DNA of 64,000 bases, taken from positions 62,001-126,000 of the forward strand of contig CAWCIW010000003.1 in assembly GCA_963795825.1 (NCBI GenBank). The letters are read 5' to 3'. Each line of letters starts with the position of its first letter. The first letter of the stretch is position 1. The DNA is from BOG-908 sp963795825. Its GTDB lineage: Bacteria > Pseudomonadota > Alphaproteobacteria > Acetobacterales > Acetobacteraceae. The notes beneath the pieces are model-generated. The model saw only the letters and a list, made by a program, of their open reading frames with translations. It ran no database searches and was not told where the DNA came from. This document shows positions 20,014 through 28,584 of the stretch, in pieces. The position numbers and the translations under genes are program-made.

Positions 20014-21072
20014 ATGAAGACGATTCTCGAACTGGCCGAGACGACCCACGAGCTTCTGCCACAAGCCGCGTTCGATGCGCCGAAATCCCTGGTGTTCGAG
20101 AACTGGAACGATACCAACCGACACCAGATCGGCAGGCATCACGTCAAACAGATATATGTGGCGCGCCGTGTCGTGACCGATGCGGTGTATCTGGCCTCGT
20201 TTTCCGGTCCGGTTCTGGTCAACGGCGCCACGGGCAATGCCACTTTCGACGGGATCCCGATCAAGGAGCAGATCAACCCGAACAAGGGCGGCAAGGAAGT
20301 GTCGCGCGTCGCATCGGTGCAGATAGACACACCCACGATTCTGATAGCCAGGTACGGCCTTGCCACCTGGGGGCATTGGCTGTGCGAATTGTTGCCAAAA
20401 ATCGTGCTGGTGGAACAGCGTTTTCCCGGGCGCTACAAATATGCGTTTCCGATATCGGTCGTGAACGAGACCGGCAGCGGCCGGCTGGGCAACCTGCGCG
20501 GTTCGCTCGACGCTTACGGCATTACGCAGGATCGCCTTACAGGCCTCGAGGGTTCGCAAACCTACAGCTTCACGAACATGCTTTGCGTGACGCCGGTATG
20601 GTCGAACTTCATGATCCATCCCGGCGCGGTCCGCAGCATGCGGGACGGCCTGGGCGTAAGCGCGGCGCCCACGAAGAAAGTGGCGCTACTCCGGACGGAG
20701 CCCGGCGCCAGCAGGAACATCACCAATCTGGCCGAAATCCTCGAGGTTCTGCGCGCCCGCGATTACACGCTTCGCGAGGTGGGCAACATGTCGTTCCTGG
20801 ATCAGGTCGCCCTGTTCAGGGGTGCCGAGAGCATCGTGGGGGTGCTGGGCTCCGGTCTGTCCGGGCTGATCTATGCGCCAGCGGGGATCAAGGTCATCAG
20901 CCTGGCGCCGGAAGAATTCGGCGATCGCTTTTTCTTCGCACTCCTGCAGGAGCGCGACGGGTTCTATGCCGATGTGCGTGGTCCGGTGACGGAGCAGGCG
21001 GCGTTTGCGATCGAGTCCTCGTTTTCCATCGATTGCCATGCGCTGGAAGCGGCGATCGTGGCGCTGGGCTGA
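20014..21072 (+). CDS. Glycosyltransferase family 61 protein
   Basis: 352 residues. The central region has R-Y-G-L-A-T-W-G-H-W-L-C-E-L-L-P and the C-terminal third F-R-G-A-E-S-I-V-G-V-L-G-S-G-L-S-G-L-I-Y-A-P, the pair of motifs typical of GT61 (DUF563) enzymes, which add xylose or other sugars to surface glycans. No signal peptide or membrane helix is seen. The preceding 264 bp (19750-20013) hold no gene; a GCACGCC/GGCGTGC inverted repeat lies at 19956-19990 in the leader and AGAAAGA precedes the ATG. It is a single gene between tRNA-Thr and a PAIR element; the glycan it builds is not evident. Confidence 0.82.
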   Translation: MKTILELAETTHELLPQAAFDAPKSLVFENWNDTNRHQIGRHHVKQIYVARRVVTDAVYLASFSGPVLVNGATGNATFDGIPIKEQINPNKGGKEVSRVASVQIDTPTILIARYGLATWGHWLCELLPKIVLVEQRFPGRYKYAFPISVVNETGSGRLGNLRGSLDAYGITQDRLTGLEGSQTYSFTNMLCVTPVWSNFMIHPGAVRSMRDGLGVSAAPTKKVALLRTEPGASRNITNLAEILEVLRARDYTLREVGNMSFLDQVALFRGAESIVGVLGSGLSGLIYAPAGIKVISLAPEEFGDRFFFALLQERDGFYADVRGPVTEQAAFAIESSFSIDCHALEAAIVALG

Positions 21073-21085
21073 ACGGCTGCAGGCT

Positions 21086-21345
21086 TCGAATCATAGCCAA
21101 GGTTGAGATCGACGCAGTCAAGGCAGGCAAGAAAGCAGTCCTTTTTCGAGAAAAAGGACCAAAAAGCTTTTGCCATGACGCCTGCACGAACGCTTACTTT
21201 CGTATTGCAAATCGATGCGGCTGCAATGAGAGCCAAATCGTCGTGCAGGCGTCATAGCAAAAGCTTTTTGCTTCTTTCTCTCGAAAGAGAAGGCCTTTCT
21301 TCCTTGCTGTCGATGAGTCAGTCCCAAGACAGGTTGGTAGAACCG
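21086..21345. repeat. PAIR element 5 with outer extensions
   Basis: The left arm (21120-21186) is GTCC/TCGAG type; the right arm (21243-21307) is a CTTC variant with altered stem bases (CTTCTTTCTC...GAAAGAGAAG). It is flanked by the outer motifs CCAAGGTTGAG (about 21095) and GAGTCAGTCCCAAGAC (21314-21329) also found at the 34.7 and 37.7 kb copies. The 180 bp beyond, to 21525, hold no recognisable signal. Confidence 0.88.
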
Positions 21346-21525
21346 CAGACAATCGGCCGCCAAAATCAACGACTTGACGCCCGCCGGCAGCGCGCGAAGT
21401 GTCCGCTACCAAACTTAAATCCGCCGACCGAAAACCTTTGCGCCCCGCTTGCACCAGAGTGTTACCGCGACTGCAAACAGGTATTTCAAACCGGGTCTCC
21501 ATTCGCCCCGAACAGGCCTCTCGCC

Positions 21526-22317
21526 TCAACGCGCCCCCGCCAGATCGGCCAGCGCCAGAGGCAGCAGCCGTGCGAGACGCGCCGCCCATTGCGCCTGCCC
21601 GTCCGCGGTGCAGATGAGATCCTGTCGTATCTCGAGTTCCACATAGGCGAGCCCACGCCGCTCGGCATGCACCGGAACGGTATAATCGGATTCGTCGCTG
21701 AGCCGGTAAGGCTCGTTATCGCCCACGAGAAAACCTTCGCCTTCCAGCAACCGGGCGAGCGCGCGCGAGAGTGCAGGCGCGCGGTTATGCAGCACGCCGG
21801 CCTGCCAGGGCCGCACCACGCCGCCGAATACCGGCGTGAAACTGTGCATCGCCACCAATACGGTGGGCAGGCCGGATGCGGTCCTGCGGTCGATCTCGCC
21901 GGCGATCGCGTCGTGGTAGGGCGCGAAGATCTCCGCCACCCGCGCGGCCGCCGAAGCCGGGTCCAGACCGGCATTGGCCGGGATAGGCGTGCCGTCGCTC
22001 ACCGGGGCGATCGAGGTTGGGTGGCCGGGCGTGCGGTTGCAGTCGATCACCAGGCGGGAATAGGCCTGCGCGATGCAGGCCGCACCCAAGGCGGGCGCGA
22101 GAAGCTCGCACACGCCGGCCGCGCCGATATCCCAGGCGATATGCCGGTCCCAGTCGGCCGGCGCCACCCCCATGTCGCCGAGCGACGCGGGGACGGCGCG
22201 GCCGGCGTGGTCGCAGACCAGCAGAAACGGCGCGGCCCCGCCGGTGAGGCAGACCGGCGCAGGATCGCCCTCGGCGAGCAGGCGGTCGGCGCGGACGGAT
22301 TCGGGAAAAGCGGGCAT
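21526..22317 (-). CDS. N-formylglutamate amidohydrolase family protein
   Basis: 263 residues. L-L-V-C-D-H-A-G-R-A-V-P near residue 32, D-I-G-A-A-G-V, S-R-L-V-I-D-C-N-R near 86, and A-M-H-S-F-T-P and E-I-R-Q-D in the second half are the conserved blocks of the family (PF05013). It contains HutG and many paralogues acting on formylated or acylated amino acids; no hut genes are nearby, so the substrate stays open. It is divergent from the transglutaminase-like gene at 22403 with 85 bp between. Confidence 0.85.
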   Translation of the reverse strand: MPAFPESVRADRLLAEGDPAPVCLTGGAAPFLLVCDHAGRAVPASLGDMGVAPADWDRHIAWDIGAAGVCELLAPALGAACIAQAYSRLVIDCNRTPGHPTSIAPVSDGTPIPANAGLDPASAAARVAEIFAPYHDAIAGEIDRRTASGLPTVLVAMHSFTPVFGGVVRPWQAGVLHNRAPALSRALARLLEGEGFLVGDNEPYRLSDESDYTVPVHAERRGLAYVELEIRQDLICTADGQAQWAARLARLLPLALADLAGAR

Positions 22318-22402
22318 GAAGGTTGCATAATGCGCTTCGGACTGTCTTACAATTTCCAGGCCCGGCCGTGATCGGCGTCGGCCACCCAGGAGAGCGAACT
22401 GT

Positions 22403-23209
22403 ATGCGCCTACGCGCCGGCTACGAGATCAGCTTCGATTGCCCGCAAACCACGCCGATGATGCTTTGCGTCAGCGTGCATCCGAGCAGGGCCGGTGACCT
22501 GCTGACGCCTGGCCCGATCACCGTAAGCCCCGGCGCACCGCTGCGCACCTATCGCGACGCGTTCGACAATATCTGCACGCGCATACTGGCACCGCCGGGC
22601 CGCACCACGATCGCCACCAGCTTCGATATTTTCGACACCGGCGCGCCCGACGAGGTGGCCTGGGACGCCGTGCAGCACAAGGTGGAGGACCTGCCGGACG
22701 ACAAGCTGACCTTCCTGCTCGGCAGCCGCTATTGCGAGACCGACCGGCTGAGCGACACCGCCTGGTACATGTTCGGCAACACCCAGCCCGGCTGGGGCCG
22801 CGTGCAGACGATCTGCGACTTCGTCCACAACCATATCAAGTTCAACTACCAGGATGCCCGCCCGACCCGCACCGCCTGGGAGGCCTACGAAGAGGGCCGC
22901 GGCGTCTGCCGCGATTACGCGCATCTGGCGGTGGCGCTGTGCCGCTGCATGAACATCCCGGCGCGCTATTGCACCGGCTATCTGGGCGATGTGGGGATGC
23001 CGCCCCCCTACCCGCCGGGCGACTTCTCCGCATGGTTCGAGGCTTATCTCGGCGGGCGCTGGTACACGTTCGACGCGCGCCACAACGTGCCACGCATCGG
23101 CCGCATCCTGATGGCGCGCGGGCGGGATGCGACCGACGTGGCGATTTCGACCATCTTCGGGCGGTCGATCCTGTCGGGGTTCACCGTCATCACGGACGAG
23201 ATTACCTGA
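22403..23209 (+). CDS. Transglutaminase-like cysteine protease-fold protein
   Basis: 268 residues. An N-terminal beta-rich domain (1-130) precedes a transglutaminase-like core with G-R-G-V-C-R-D-Y-A-H-L (Cys169), then D-F-S-A-W-F-E-A-Y-L-G-G-R-W-Y-T-F-D. At the place where many family members have the catalytic His, this protein has Ser209; Asp224 is present. I believe this subfamily often has a non-His residue here, so loss of activity should not be assumed. No signal peptide. Such proteins are often found as protease or amidase partners of unknown role. Confidence 0.83.
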   Translation: MRLRAGYEISFDCPQTTPMMLCVSVHPSRAGDLLTPGPITVSPGAPLRTYRDAFDNICTRILAPPGRTTIATSFDIFDTGAPDEVAWDAVQHKVEDLPDDKLTFLLGSRYCETDRLSDTAWYMFGNTQPGWGRVQTICDFVHNHIKFNYQDARPTRTAWEAYEEGRGVCRDYAHLAVALCRCMNIPARYCTGYLGDVGMPPPYPPGDFSAWFEAYLGGRWYTFDARHNVPRIGRILMARGRDATDVAISTIFGRSILSGFTVITDEIT

Positions 23210-23225
23210 GGGCGCTATTTATGCG

Positions 23226-23265
23226 CGCGCGTCATCCGAAGCCGCGAGGCTTCGGATGACGCGCG
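23226..23265. terminator. 18-bp perfect hairpin after the transglutaminase-like gene
   Basis: An 18-bp perfect stem closes a GCGA tetraloop (23244-23247). The inner stem is TCATCCGAAGCC paired with GGCTTCGGATGA; the outer part is CGCGCG. It starts 17 bp after the stop at 23209. No T-run follows, so it may be a mRNA-stabilising or rho-assisted 3' structure, serving also the opposing 36-codon gene. Confidence 0.6.
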
Positions 23266-23305
23266 AAGCGTCGCCGATCATTCCCCAGGGGCAGAATACC
23301 GCGAG

Positions 23306-23416
23306 TTAGCGCCTGTTCTTATACCAATCCCAGACCAGGCCCAGCGTGGGGAGTATGACGATGGCGAAGAAAATCCAGTCGAACGTCTGCTCCGAGACAG
23401 CACTAGAACCATTCAT
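23306..23416 (-). CDS. 36-residue single-helix membrane protein, hypothetical
   Basis: The ORF begins at ATG 23416 and ends TAA at 23306-23308. The product has a polar N-terminus (M-N-G-S-S-A-V-S-E-Q), one hydrophobic helix W-I-F-F-A-I-V-I-L-P-T-L-G-L-V-W and a basic end K-N-R-R. AAGGG lies about 9 bases upstream of the start. It is too short for most gene finders. Its hydrophobic profile and ribosome site support it as real; its function is unknown. Confidence 0.5.
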   Translation of the reverse strand: MNGSSAVSEQTFDWIFFAIVILPTLGLVWDWYKNRR

Positions 23417-23482
23417 GTCCGCACCCTTCATTCGCGATTGACAGGGTTTTTACGAGCGCGACGCGTTGAAGTTGCCAAAAGC

Positions 23483-23637
23483 GAGGCAAGACAAGGCCTT
23501 CTTTTCTGAAGAAAAGAAGCAAAAGACTTTTGACTCCGCTGTCGCCGTCTCACCGGACAGGCCAGCGTGTCCACCTCGCCGACAGGGAGCAAAAGTTTTT
23601 TGGTCCTTTTTTCCAAAAAAGGACTGCTTGCCTTACA
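23483..23637. repeat. PAIR element 6 (CTGTCGGC core)
   Basis: The left arm (23483-23545) is CTTC/CTGAAG type with CAAAAGACTTTTG; the right arm (23577-23637) is GTCC type with CAAAAGTTTTTTGG. The inner stem uses CTGTCGCCG against GCCGACAGGG instead of the GACGCCTGCAC core, a second core class shared with the 37.4 and 39.1 kb copies. Confidence 0.88.
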
Positions 23638-23677
23638 CTTGCCTAACCCCTTCCAAACCAAGGCCCACCCTACCCGC

Positions 23678-23833
23678 ATGGCTGAACCGCCCGACACCAA
23701 GGCCGAAGCCGACGCCGAAGCCCGCCGCGCCCGCGAAGCCGCCGCCCTGCGCGAGAACCTGCGCCGCCGCAAAGCCCAAGCCCGCGCCCGCGAAGCACCG
23801 CCGGCCCAAGCCGAGCCGCCGAAGATCGACTAG
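23678..23833 (+). CDS. Small charged hypothetical protein
   Basis: 51 residues, extremely rich in Ala, Arg and Glu, with a predicted long amphipathic helix R-E-A-A-A-L-R-E-N-L-R-R-R-K-A-Q. It starts 41 bp after the PAIR element and ends 36 bp before dcd, so it is likely co-transcribed with it. I have a loose memory of similar short proteins next to dcd in related bacteria but cannot verify it. Confidence 0.55.
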   Translation: MAEPPDTKAEADAEARRAREAAALRENLRRRKAQARAREAPPAQAEPPKID

Positions 23834-23868
23834 AACTCCCCACACGCCAACGGAGTCGCCCACCCCCA

Positions 23869-24423
23869 ATGCCCGTCCTGCCAGACCACTGGATACGCCG
23901 CATGGCCACCGAACACGGCATGATCGAGCCGTTCGTCGAAAGCCAGAAACGCGACGGCGTGATCAGCTACGGCCTCTCCAGCTACGGCTACGACGCCCGG
24001 GTGGCGCCGGATTTCCGCGTGTTCACCAACGTGGACAGCGTGATCGTGGACCCCAAGGCGTTCAGCGCGGACAGTTTCGTCACCCGCACGTCGCCGGTCT
24101 GCATCATCCCGCCCAACAGCTTCGCGCTGGCCCACACGATCGAGTATTTCCGCATCCCGCGCGACGTGCTGGTGATCTGCCTCGGCAAATCGACCTACGC
24201 GCGCTGCGGCATCATCGTGAACGTGACGCCGCTGGAGCCGGAATGGGAAGGCCAGGTGACGATTGAAATCAGCAACACCACGCCGCTGCCGGCGAAGATC
24301 CACGCCAATGAGGGGATCTGCCAGTTCCTGTTCCTGCGCGGGGAGAGCGCGCCTGAGGTGAGCTATGCGGATCGGAAGGGTAAGTATATGGGTCAGCGAG
24401 GGGTGTCGTTGCCGCGCATGTAA
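23869..24423 (+). CDS. dcd: dCTP deaminase
   Basis: 184 residues, full length. Dcd converts dCTP to dUTP, feeding dTMP synthesis. Seen: K-R-D-G-V-I-S-Y-G-L-S-S-Y-G-Y-D-A-R near residue 27, L-V-I-C-L-G-K-S-T-Y-A-R-C-G, and T-P-L-E-P-E-W-E-G-Q-V-T-I-E-I-S-N containing the catalytic Glu, plus a C-terminal K-Y-M-G-Q-R-G that closes over nucleotide. All are conserved. ATG at 23869. A PAIR element begins at the stop codon. Confidence 0.96.
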   Translation: MPVLPDHWIRRMATEHGMIEPFVESQKRDGVISYGLSSYGYDARVAPDFRVFTNVDSVIVDPKAFSADSFVTRTSPVCIIPPNSFALAHTIEYFRIPRDVLVICLGKSTYARCGIIVNVTPLEPEWEGQVTIEISNTTPLPAKIHANEGICQFLFLRGESAPEVSYADRKGKYMGQRGVSLPRM

Positions 24424-24608
24424 GCAAGGAAGAAAGCAGTCCTTTTTTGAAAAAAAGGACCAAAAAACTTTTGCTCCCCCGCTGGCGCACACACTCCAAA
24501 CATTTCTGCTGATATCGATGCTGGCATAGAGAGACGAAGCCGTGGTGCAGGCGTCGAGACAAAAGCTTTTTGCTTCTTTTTCTCGAAAAAGAAGGCCTTG
24601 CTTTCTTA
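24423..24608. repeat. PAIR element 7
   Basis: The left arm (24423-24481) is GTCC with TTTTTTGAAAAAAA loop and CAAAAAACTTTTG; the right arm (24543-24608) is CTTC/CTCGA with CAAAAGCTTTTTG, so the two arms belong to different subtypes. It begins on the dcd stop and ends 17 bp before the murA start, next to its AAGGA site at 24612-24616. Confidence 0.9.
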
Positions 24609-24624
24609 CTCAAGGATATTCCAG

Positions 24625-25878
24625 TTGGACCGAATACTAATAAAAGGCGGCCGCCCGCTAAACGGCGACATCCCCATCAGAGGCGCCAAAAACGCCGCCC
24701 TCCCTTTGATGACCGCCGGCCTCCTCACCGACGAGCGCCTCGTGCTCTCCAACGTCCCCCTGCTTGCCGACCTCCACACCATGGGCGAGCTCCTCGCCCA
24801 GCACGGCGTCGCCATGGAGCCCAGCGCCGACGGCCGCGAACTCTCGATCGGCGGGCGCATCACCAACACGCTCGCGCCGTATGACATCGTGCGGAAGATG
24901 CGCGCGTCGATCCTGGTGCTGGGGCCGCTGCTGGCGCGCTGCCGGGAGGCCCAGGTGTCGCTGCCGGGCGGCTGCGCGATCGGCGCCAGGCCGGTCGATC
25001 TGCACCTCAAGGGGCTAGAGCAGATGGGCGCCAAGATACGGCTCGAGGGCGGCTATGTGCACGCCGCGGTGCCGCAGGGTTTGCAGGGCGCGGAGATCGT
25101 GTTCCCGTTCGTCTCGGTGGGCGCGACCGAGAACCTGCTGATGGCGGCAACGCTGGCGCAGGGCCGCAGCGTGCTGTCGAACGCGGCGCGCGAGCCGGAA
25201 ATCACCGACCTGGCCGATTGCCTGGTGGCGATGGGCGCGCGCATCGAGGGCATCGGCACGGACCAGCTCGTGGTGGAAGGCGTGGCCAGCCTGCACGGCG
25301 CCGCGCACCCGATCGTGCCGGACCGTATCGAGACCGGCACCTATGCGTGCGCCGCGGGCATCGCCGGGGGCCAGGTGCGCCTGCTCGGCGCGCGGCTGGA
25401 CCACATGGCGGCGCTTGCCGTGGCGCTGGCCGAGGCCGGCGTGGAGGTGAGCGAGACCGCGGGCGGCCTGCTGGTGCGCCGGCTGAACGGCCTGCACGGG
25501 ACGGACATGAAGACCGAGCCGTATCCGGGTTTCCCCACGGATATGCAGGCGCAGTTCATGAGCCTGATGTCGGTGGCCGAAGGCGCCGCGATGATCACCG
25601 AGACGATCTTCGAGAACCGCTTCATGCACGCGCCGGAGCTGAACCGGATGGGCGCGCGGATCAACGTGCATGGCTCCTCGGCGATCGTGCGCGGGGTGCG
25701 CGTGCTGCAGGGCGCGCCGGTGATGGCCACGGATCTGCGCGCGAGTGTTTCGCTGGTGCTGGCGGGGCTGGCGGCGCGCGGCGAGACGATCGTGAACCGG
25801 GTGTATCACCTCGATCGCGGGTATGAGGCGGTTGAGCGGAAGTTGCGGGCGTGCGGGGCGGAGATCGAGCGTATCTGA
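24625..25878 (+). CDS. murA: UDP-N-acetylglucosamine 1-carboxyvinyltransferase MurA
   Basis: First committed step of peptidoglycan synthesis: enolpyruvyl transfer from PEP to UDP-GlcNAc in the cytosol. 417 residues, the normal length. The N-terminus L-D-R-I-L-I-K-G-G, the G-A-K-N-A-A-L-P-L block and Cys117 in L-P-G-G-C-A-I-G-A-R-P-V-D (PEP-binding, fosfomycin-sensitive cysteine) are intact, as are K-T-E-P-Y-P-G-F-P-T-D and the C-terminal R-G-Y-E. TTG at 24625 is chosen because it fits the family N-terminus and has AAGGA 8-9 bases upstream; an upstream in-frame TTG at 24598 lies inside the PAIR arm. murA-hisG-hisD order is common in this group. Confidence 0.96.
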   Translation: MDRILIKGGRPLNGDIPIRGAKNAALPLMTAGLLTDERLVLSNVPLLADLHTMGELLAQHGVAMEPSADGRELSIGGRITNTLAPYDIVRKMRASILVLGPLLARCREAQVSLPGGCAIGARPVDLHLKGLEQMGAKIRLEGGYVHAAVPQGLQGAEIVFPFVSVGATENLLMAATLAQGRSVLSNAAREPEITDLADCLVAMGARIEGIGTDQLVVEGVASLHGAAHPIVPDRIETGTYACAAGIAGGQVRLLGARLDHMAALAVALAEAGVEVSETAGGLLVRRLNGLHGTDMKTEPYPGFPTDMQAQFMSLMSVAEGAAMITETIFENRFMHAPELNRMGARINVHGSSAIVRGVRVLQGAPVMATDLRASVSLVLAGLAARGETIVNRVYHLDRGYEAVERKLRACGAEIERI

Positions 25879-26056
25879 GCAGGCAAGGCAAGCAGTCCTT
25901 TTTTGAAAAAAAGGACCAAAAAACTTTTGCTTCCGTTCGGTGAGGCCGACGCTTGCGTCAACTGAACGAATGCCGTCTGTATCCAGCTTGGGCGCGACAG
26001 CACGGAGATAAGAGTTTTTTGCTTCTTTTTTGCAAAAAAGAAGGCCTTGCTTGCCT
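25879..26056. repeat. PAIR element 8
   Basis: The left arm (25879-25938) is GTCC with TTTTTTGAAAAAAA and CAAAAAACTTTTG; the right arm (26006-26056) is CTTC with TTTTGCAAAA and TAAGAGTTTTTTG. The inner stem halves are weaker than in other copies. It starts one base after the murA stop. Confidence 0.88.
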
Positions 26057-26161
26057 TCCTGATCTGCAGGCGCCAGCGCATCCACATGTCGGGACCAGCA
26101 CAGATCTTATCCCGACCCACCCCCAATGACACCGCCCACCCGCCGTGCTAGCCCCCGCCCC

Positions 26162-26851
26162 ATGAGCGCACCCTACCGCGAGGCCGACCTCACCCCCGAA
26201 ACCCAGCCCGCCCTCGTGCTAGCCCTCCCCAAAGGCCGCATCCTCGCCGAATGCGGCCCGCTGCTCGCCCGCGCCGGCATCGCCCCAGCCGCCGACTACA
26301 CCGACGAAAACAGCCGCCGCCTCCGCTTCCCCACCGCCGACCCGGCGCTGGACGTGGTGCGCGTACGCCCGTTCGATGTCGCCACCTTCGTGGCCTATGG
26401 CGGCGCCCAGATCGGCATCTGCGGCGGCGACGTGCTGGCCGAGTTCGACTACCCCGAAATCTACGCCCCGCTCGACCTGGGCATCGGCGCCTGCCGCGTG
26501 TCCGTGGCCGCCCCCGTAGGCGAGCCGGCGGACGATCCGGCCCGCTGGTCCAGCATCCGCGTGGCCACGAAATACCCCAACACCGCCCGCCGGCACTATG
26601 CGGCGCGCGGCATCCACGCCGATATCGTCCACCTCAACGGTGCCATGGAGCTGGCCCCCGGCCTGGGCCTGTCCCGCTTGATCGTGGACCTGGTGCAGAC
26701 CGGCAGCACGTTGCGCGCCAACGGCCTGCGCGAGACCGAGGTGATCGCGCACGTGACCAGCCGGCTGATCGTCAACCGCATCGCGCTGAAAACCCGCCCC
26801 GAAGAGATCGGCGCCTGGATCGCCCGCTTCCGCGCGGCGCTCGCCGCATGA
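26162..26851 (+). CDS. hisG: ATP phosphoribosyltransferase, short form HisG
   Basis: First enzyme of histidine synthesis, joining ATP and PRPP. 229 residues from ATG 26162 (an in-frame ATG at 26126 is also possible; neither has a good ribosome site). A-L-P-K-G-R-I-L-A-E at the N-terminus and D-L-V-Q-T-G-S-T-L-R-A-N-G-L near residue 180 are the nucleotide- and PRPP-binding blocks. The C-terminal regulatory domain of long HisG is absent, so it is the short form that normally needs HisZ; no hisZ is in the window. The stop overlaps the hisD start (ATGA). Confidence 0.95.
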   Translation: MSAPYREADLTPETQPALVLALPKGRILAECGPLLARAGIAPAADYTDENSRRLRFPTADPALDVVRVRPFDVATFVAYGGAQIGICGGDVLAEFDYPEIYAPLDLGIGACRVSVAAPVGEPADDPARWSSIRVATKYPNTARRHYAARGIHADIVHLNGAMELAPGLGLSRLIVDLVQTGSTLRANGLRETEVIAHVTSRLIVNRIALKTRPEEIGAWIARFRAALAA

Positions 26852-28135
26852 AGCGCCTTTCCACCGCCGAGGCCGGGTTCGCCGCCGCCTTCGACGCGCT
26901 GCTGGACGAAGCCCGCGAAACCACCGCCCGCGTGGACGCACCCGTCGCCGCCATCATCGCCGACGTGCGCGCCCGCGGCGACGCCGCCCTCTGCGCCTAC
27001 ACCGCCCAGTTCGACCGACTCGACCTCGCCCCCGACGCCCTGCGCATCACCGCCGCCGAGATCGAGGACGCCGCAGCCCGCATCTCGCCCGACCTTCAGG
27101 CAGCGCTCGATCTTGCCGCCACCCGCATCGAGATCTTCCACCGCGCCCAGCTCCCCACCGACCTGCAGATGCACGACGATGCCGGCGTCACGATGGGCCT
27201 GCGCTGGACCCCGCTCGACAGCGTCGGCATCTACGTGCCGGGCGGCAAAGCGGCCTATCCCTCGTCCGTATTGATGAACGCGCTGCCGGCGCGCGTGGCC
27301 GGGGTCGGCCGCATCGCCATGTGCGTGCCCACGCCGGACGGCGTGCTGAACCCGCTGGTGCTGGCCGCCGCGCAACGCGCCGGGGTGACCGAGATCTACC
27401 GCGTCGGCGGCGCGCAGGCGGTGGCCGCGATGGCCTACGGCACCGAACGCATCGCCGCGGTGGACCGCATCGTCGGGCCCGGCAACGCCTACGTGGCCGA
27501 AGCCAAGCGCCAGGTGTTCGGCCGGGTGGGGATCGACGGCGTAGCCGGCCCCTCCGAGGTGCTGATCCTGGCCGACGCCGCCAACGACCCGCGCCACGTG
27601 GCGATCGACCTGCTGGCCCAGGCCGAACACGACGAATCCGCGCAATCGATCCTGATCACCGACGATTCCGCCTTCGCCGATCTGGTGGCCGAAGCAGTGG
27701 CGCGCGAGCTGCCGACCCTGGCGCGCGCCACGATCGCCGGCGCGAGCTGGCGCGACCACGGCGCCATCATCCTGGTGCGCGACTGGGCCGAGGCCGCGGC
27801 GCTGACCGACCGCCTGGCGCCGGAGCACCTGCAGATCATGGTGGCCGATCCCGCTGCCCTGTTCGGCCGCATACGCCACGCCGGCAGCGCGTTCCTCGGC
27901 CGCTTCACACCCGAAGCGCTCGGCGACTACGTGGCAGGCCCGAACCACGTGCTGCCCACCGGGCGGACCGCGCGCTTTCGCCTCCGGGTTGTCGATTTAC
28001 GATTTCCTCAAGCGCACCACATGGATCGAGGCGGATTCGGCGGCGCTCCGCACGATCGGGCCGGCTGGGGTCGCGCTGGCGAAGGCCGAGGGGCTGGGCG
28101 CGCATGCGCTTAGCCTTAGCGTTCGGATGCAGTAA
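26848..28135 (+). CDS. hisD: Histidinol dehydrogenase HisD (one frameshift near the 3' end)
   Basis: Catalyses the last two oxidations to histidine. The sequence matches the family through D-S-V-G-I-Y-V-P-G-G-K-A-A-Y-P-S-S, V-G-P-G-N-A-Y-V-A-E-A-K and A-E-H-D-E-S-A-Q-S; Zn and catalytic residues are in place. Near 27974 the frame shifts: GCTTTCGCC carries one extra T relative to R-F-A-S-G-L-S-I-Y-D-F-L-K-R-T-T-W, which continues in the next frame to V-R-M-Q and TAA at 28133-28135. Without correction the ORF ends at 28113 with an unrelated tail. It is coupled to hisG by ATGA. Confidence 0.94.
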
Positions 28136-28291
28136 AGAAAGTGAAGGTCTTCTTTTTTGCAAAAAAGAAGCAAAAAACTTTTGGATGCGCTGTCGCGCCC
28201 AAGCTGGATACACACTTGCCTGAGTGACCTGCCGCAGGGCCTGCCCTGCGGACGGAGTCACTTTTTGCGAAAAGGACTGCTTGCCTTCCTT
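28134..28291. repeat. PAIR element 9 (right arm decayed)
   Basis: The left arm (28134-28196) is CTTC with TTTTGCAAAA and CAAAAAACTTTTG; the right arm (28251-28291) retains only a short ACTTTTTGCGAAAAGGACTGCTTGCC remainder of the hairpin, having lost the 5' half. It begins on the hisD stop codon. This asymmetric copy helps define what is lost during decay. Confidence 0.8.
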
Positions 28292-28337
28292 ACGCCACCC
28301 CACCACAACCCCCGCTCCACACCTATAAAGAGGCCTG

Positions 28338-28559
28338 ATGTCCAAAGAAGACATGATCGAGTTCAGCGGTATCGTGACCGAGCTCCTGCCGAATGCCATG
28401 TTCCGCGTGAAGCTGGACACCAACGAACACCAGATACTCGCCCAGGTCAGCGGCAAGATGCGCAAGAACCGCATACGCGTGCTCGCCGGCGACCGTGTGA
28501 ACGTCGAAATGACGCCGTACGACCTCTCCAAGGGCCGGATAACGTTTAGATTCAAGTAA
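28338..28559 (+). CDS. infA: Translation initiation factor IF-1
   Basis: 73 residues. The full OB-fold protein M-S-K-E-D-M-I-E-F-S-G with N-A-M-F-R-V-K-L, K-M-R-K-N-R-I-R-V and the C-terminal L-S-K-G-R-I-T-F-R-F-K is present. IF-1 binds the ribosomal A site during initiation. AAGAGG lies about 6 bases before the start. The downstream maf gene is 25 bp away. Confidence 0.98.
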   Translation: MSKEDMIEFSGIVTELLPNAMFRVKLDTNEHQILAQVSGKMRKNRIRVLAGDRVNVEMTPYDLSKGRITFRFK

Positions 28560-28584
28560 GCCGCCTGACCGAAGGCCCGCTATA

